Source: an uncultured Bacillus sp.
GTDB lineage: Bacteria > Bacillota > Bacilli > Bacillales > Cytobacillaceae
NCBI GenBank assembly: GCA_937902115.1
Contig: CALGSR010000498.1
Coordinates: 1-21,424 of the forward strand
Length of the DNA: 21,424 nucleotides
Direction: 5' to 3'
The notes beneath the pieces were generated by a model. That model searched no databases and was not told the origin of the DNA. It was given only the letters and a program-made list of their open reading frames with translations. This document shows positions 20,502 to 21,424 of this stretch, piece after piece. Positions within the stretch are counted from its first letter, which is position 1. The number at the start of each line of letters is the position of its first letter. The position numbers were made by a program, and so were the translations under genes.

Positions 20502-21251
20502 TTACTTCAGATCCAAACCATGCTTTTTAATAAATTCATTCATGTACATCCTTGTCGGATTGCTGAGCGTATTTGCCATTTGCTCAGTCCAGGTATCTTT
20601 TCGTTTCCCTTTTGTCCGCTTCTCATAATAGCTGGAGACAATCTCATTATACTGGCGGAGCTCCTGTTTGAATTTGTCAGTGTTTTGTTGATATTCATTT
20701 TCATGATACACATTTGTCAGTGGCAGACGCGGTCTTTGATCTGTAATCTTCTCTGGAAAGCCGGCAGCCAGCCCAAATAAAGGAATAACCCTTTTCGGCG
20801 TCTTTAATAGTTCACACACTTCATTCAAGTTGTTCCGGAGCCCGCCGATATAGCAAATCCCCAAGCCCAATGATTCTGCAGCAATGGCGGCATTTTGTGC
20901 TGCCAGTGCAGCATCGATTAAAGCAACCATAAACTTTTCTGTGCTTTCGATTGAAGTTGAAATATCTTTATTCTCTAGTTCACCAGCTATTTCATGGCGG
21001 AATAAATCTGCACAGAATACAAAAAAGTGCCCGTTATTTTCCACATATTTTTGATTTCCTGATAGTTCAGCCAGCTTTTTCTTTTTCCCATGATCTGTTA
21101 CGCCAATGATAGAATAGGCTTGTACATAACTTGAGGTTGATGCTGCCTGTGCGCTGGCCACAATAATTTCGATATGTTCCTTTGTTAAAGGTCTATCCTC
21201 GAAATGACGAATCGACCGATGTGATAATAATGTTTCAATAATTTGATTCAT
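20502..21251 (-). CDS. NfrA-type NADPH-dependent FMN oxidoreductase (nitroreductase family)
   Basis: This 249-residue protein belongs to the NfsA/NfrA branch of the nitroreductase superfamily. It shows the FMN phosphate-binding motif HRSIRHF at residues 11-17, the central AALAAQNAAIAAESLGLGICYIGG block and GLAAGFPE, followed by a PRLPL segment and a helical C-terminal tail. Such enzymes use NADPH to reduce flavins, nitro compounds and quinones in the cytoplasm. Its length equals that of B. subtilis NfrA1 (YwcG) and YcnD; I cannot separate these by eye. B. subtilis nfrA is induced by disulfide stress through Spx. The start at 21251 has AAAGGGATGA about 7 bases upstream. Two copies of ACTATTTAGT lie upstream. 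Confidence 0.87.
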   Translation of the reverse strand: MNQIIETLLSHRSIRHFEDRPLTKEHIEIIVASAQAASTSSYVQAYSIIGVTDHGKKKKLAELSGNQKYVENNGHFFVFCADLFRHEIAGELENKDISTSIESTEKFMVALIDAALAAQNAAIAAESLGLGICYIGGLRNNLNEVCELLKTPKRVIPLFGLAAGFPEKITDQRPRLPLTNVYHENEYQQNTDKFKQELRQYNEIVSSYYEKRTKGKRKDTWTEQMANTLSNPTRMYMNEFIKKHGLDLK

Positions 21252-21309
21252 GATATCATCCCTTTAATTATGTATATATCCATATATTAACTTGGTTTGA
21301 ATCCGTTTG

Positions 21310-21323
21310 CTACTATTTAGTAG
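21310..21323. promoter_or_regulatory. Palindrome upstream of the NfrA-type gene, first ACTATTTAGT copy
   Basis: CTACTATTTAGTAG is a perfect palindrome (6-bp arms, TT centre), about 60 bases before the start codon. The core ACTATTTAGT recurs at 21392-21401, exactly 80 bp away. It may be an operator. Confidence 0.4.
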
Positions 21324-21350
21324 AAAATAGCCATTATTCAGACAGAACAA

Positions 21351-21370
21351 TGGGACAAGGAACCCGTCCG
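21351..21370. repeat. Possible REP-type repeat fragment
   Basis: TGGGACAAGGAACCCGTCCG resembles, by memory, the GGGACGG...TGTCCC palindromic repeats linked to RAYT transposases in Firmicutes. Only short GGAC/GTCC arms are visible and no transposase is nearby. Confidence 0.35.
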
Positions 21371-21424
21371 AAGCCACTGAAAAACCCCCCGACTATTTAG
21401 TGAAGGTTGAAATGTAATAAAAAA

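Noticed and set aside
1..21424. CRISPR, tRNA, rRNA, phage or defence modules
   Set aside because: No regular repeat-spacer array, tRNA-like cloverleaf, rRNA segment, integrase or known defence motif was seen on either strand.

Overview
The window looks like chromosomal DNA from a spore-forming, low-GC Bacillaceae species (Bacillus, Neobacillus or Mesobacillus type). Three lines of evidence support this. Shine-Dalgarno sequences are strong and of AGGAGG type, with frequent GTG and TTG starts. Almost every 3' end carries a U-tailed intrinsic terminator. Several genes belong to families known from Bacillus sporulation (SpoVR, PrkA, YhbH, a CotF-type coat protein). I saw no rRNA, tRNA, CRISPR array, phage module or intact insertion sequence.

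Layout: 1-2522 holds the 3' part of cydD and all of cydC, the ABC exporter needed for cytochrome bd assembly. 2561-3583 (-) is an AI-2E family membrane protein. 3799-5097 (+) is a CNNM/CorC-type transporter with an unusual leader. 5153-6565 (-) is spoVR behind a good sigma-E promoter, followed by a small YhdB-like gene (+). 7173-8909 (-) is the phosphoglucomutase pgcA. 9159-10065 (+) is a two-gene thiol-redox operon, a DsbB/BdbC-type membrane oxidoreductase plus an anchored thioredoxin-like protein. Then come a YhcU-like gene (-), an RluA-type pseudouridine synthase (+), a DUF47 plus PiT phosphate-transport operon (11851-13483, +), a CotF/YhcQ-type coat protein (+), a YczE/YitT-type membrane protein (-) and a YkgB-type lactonase (+). 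From 16329 to 19758 (-) lie yhbH and prkA, separated by a structured dispersed repeat. The right end has a 590-bp promoter-rich gap, a 30-codon membrane microprotein gene and an NfrA-type flavin oxidoreductase (-).

The most coherent biology is the PrkA / YhbH (DUF444) / SpoVR trio, which is widely conserved across bacteria (yeaG, yeaH and ycgB in Escherichia coli). All three genes are present on the same strand, each in its own transcription unit. Each is preceded by a sigma-E-like promoter with the same 14-bp spacer, and the spoVR and prkA promoters share the -35 core CATGTT. This suggests co-regulation in the mother cell. The less described signals are mostly in leaders and gaps: a hairpin between the Shine-Dalgarno and the TTG start of the CNNM gene, a hairpin covering a Shine-Dalgarno upstream of the YhdB-like gene, a 12-bp direct repeat upstream of the phosphate operon, three microORFs around the prkA upstream gap, and several short palindromic repeats. 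All gene calls rest on reading motifs by eye; no database search was run.
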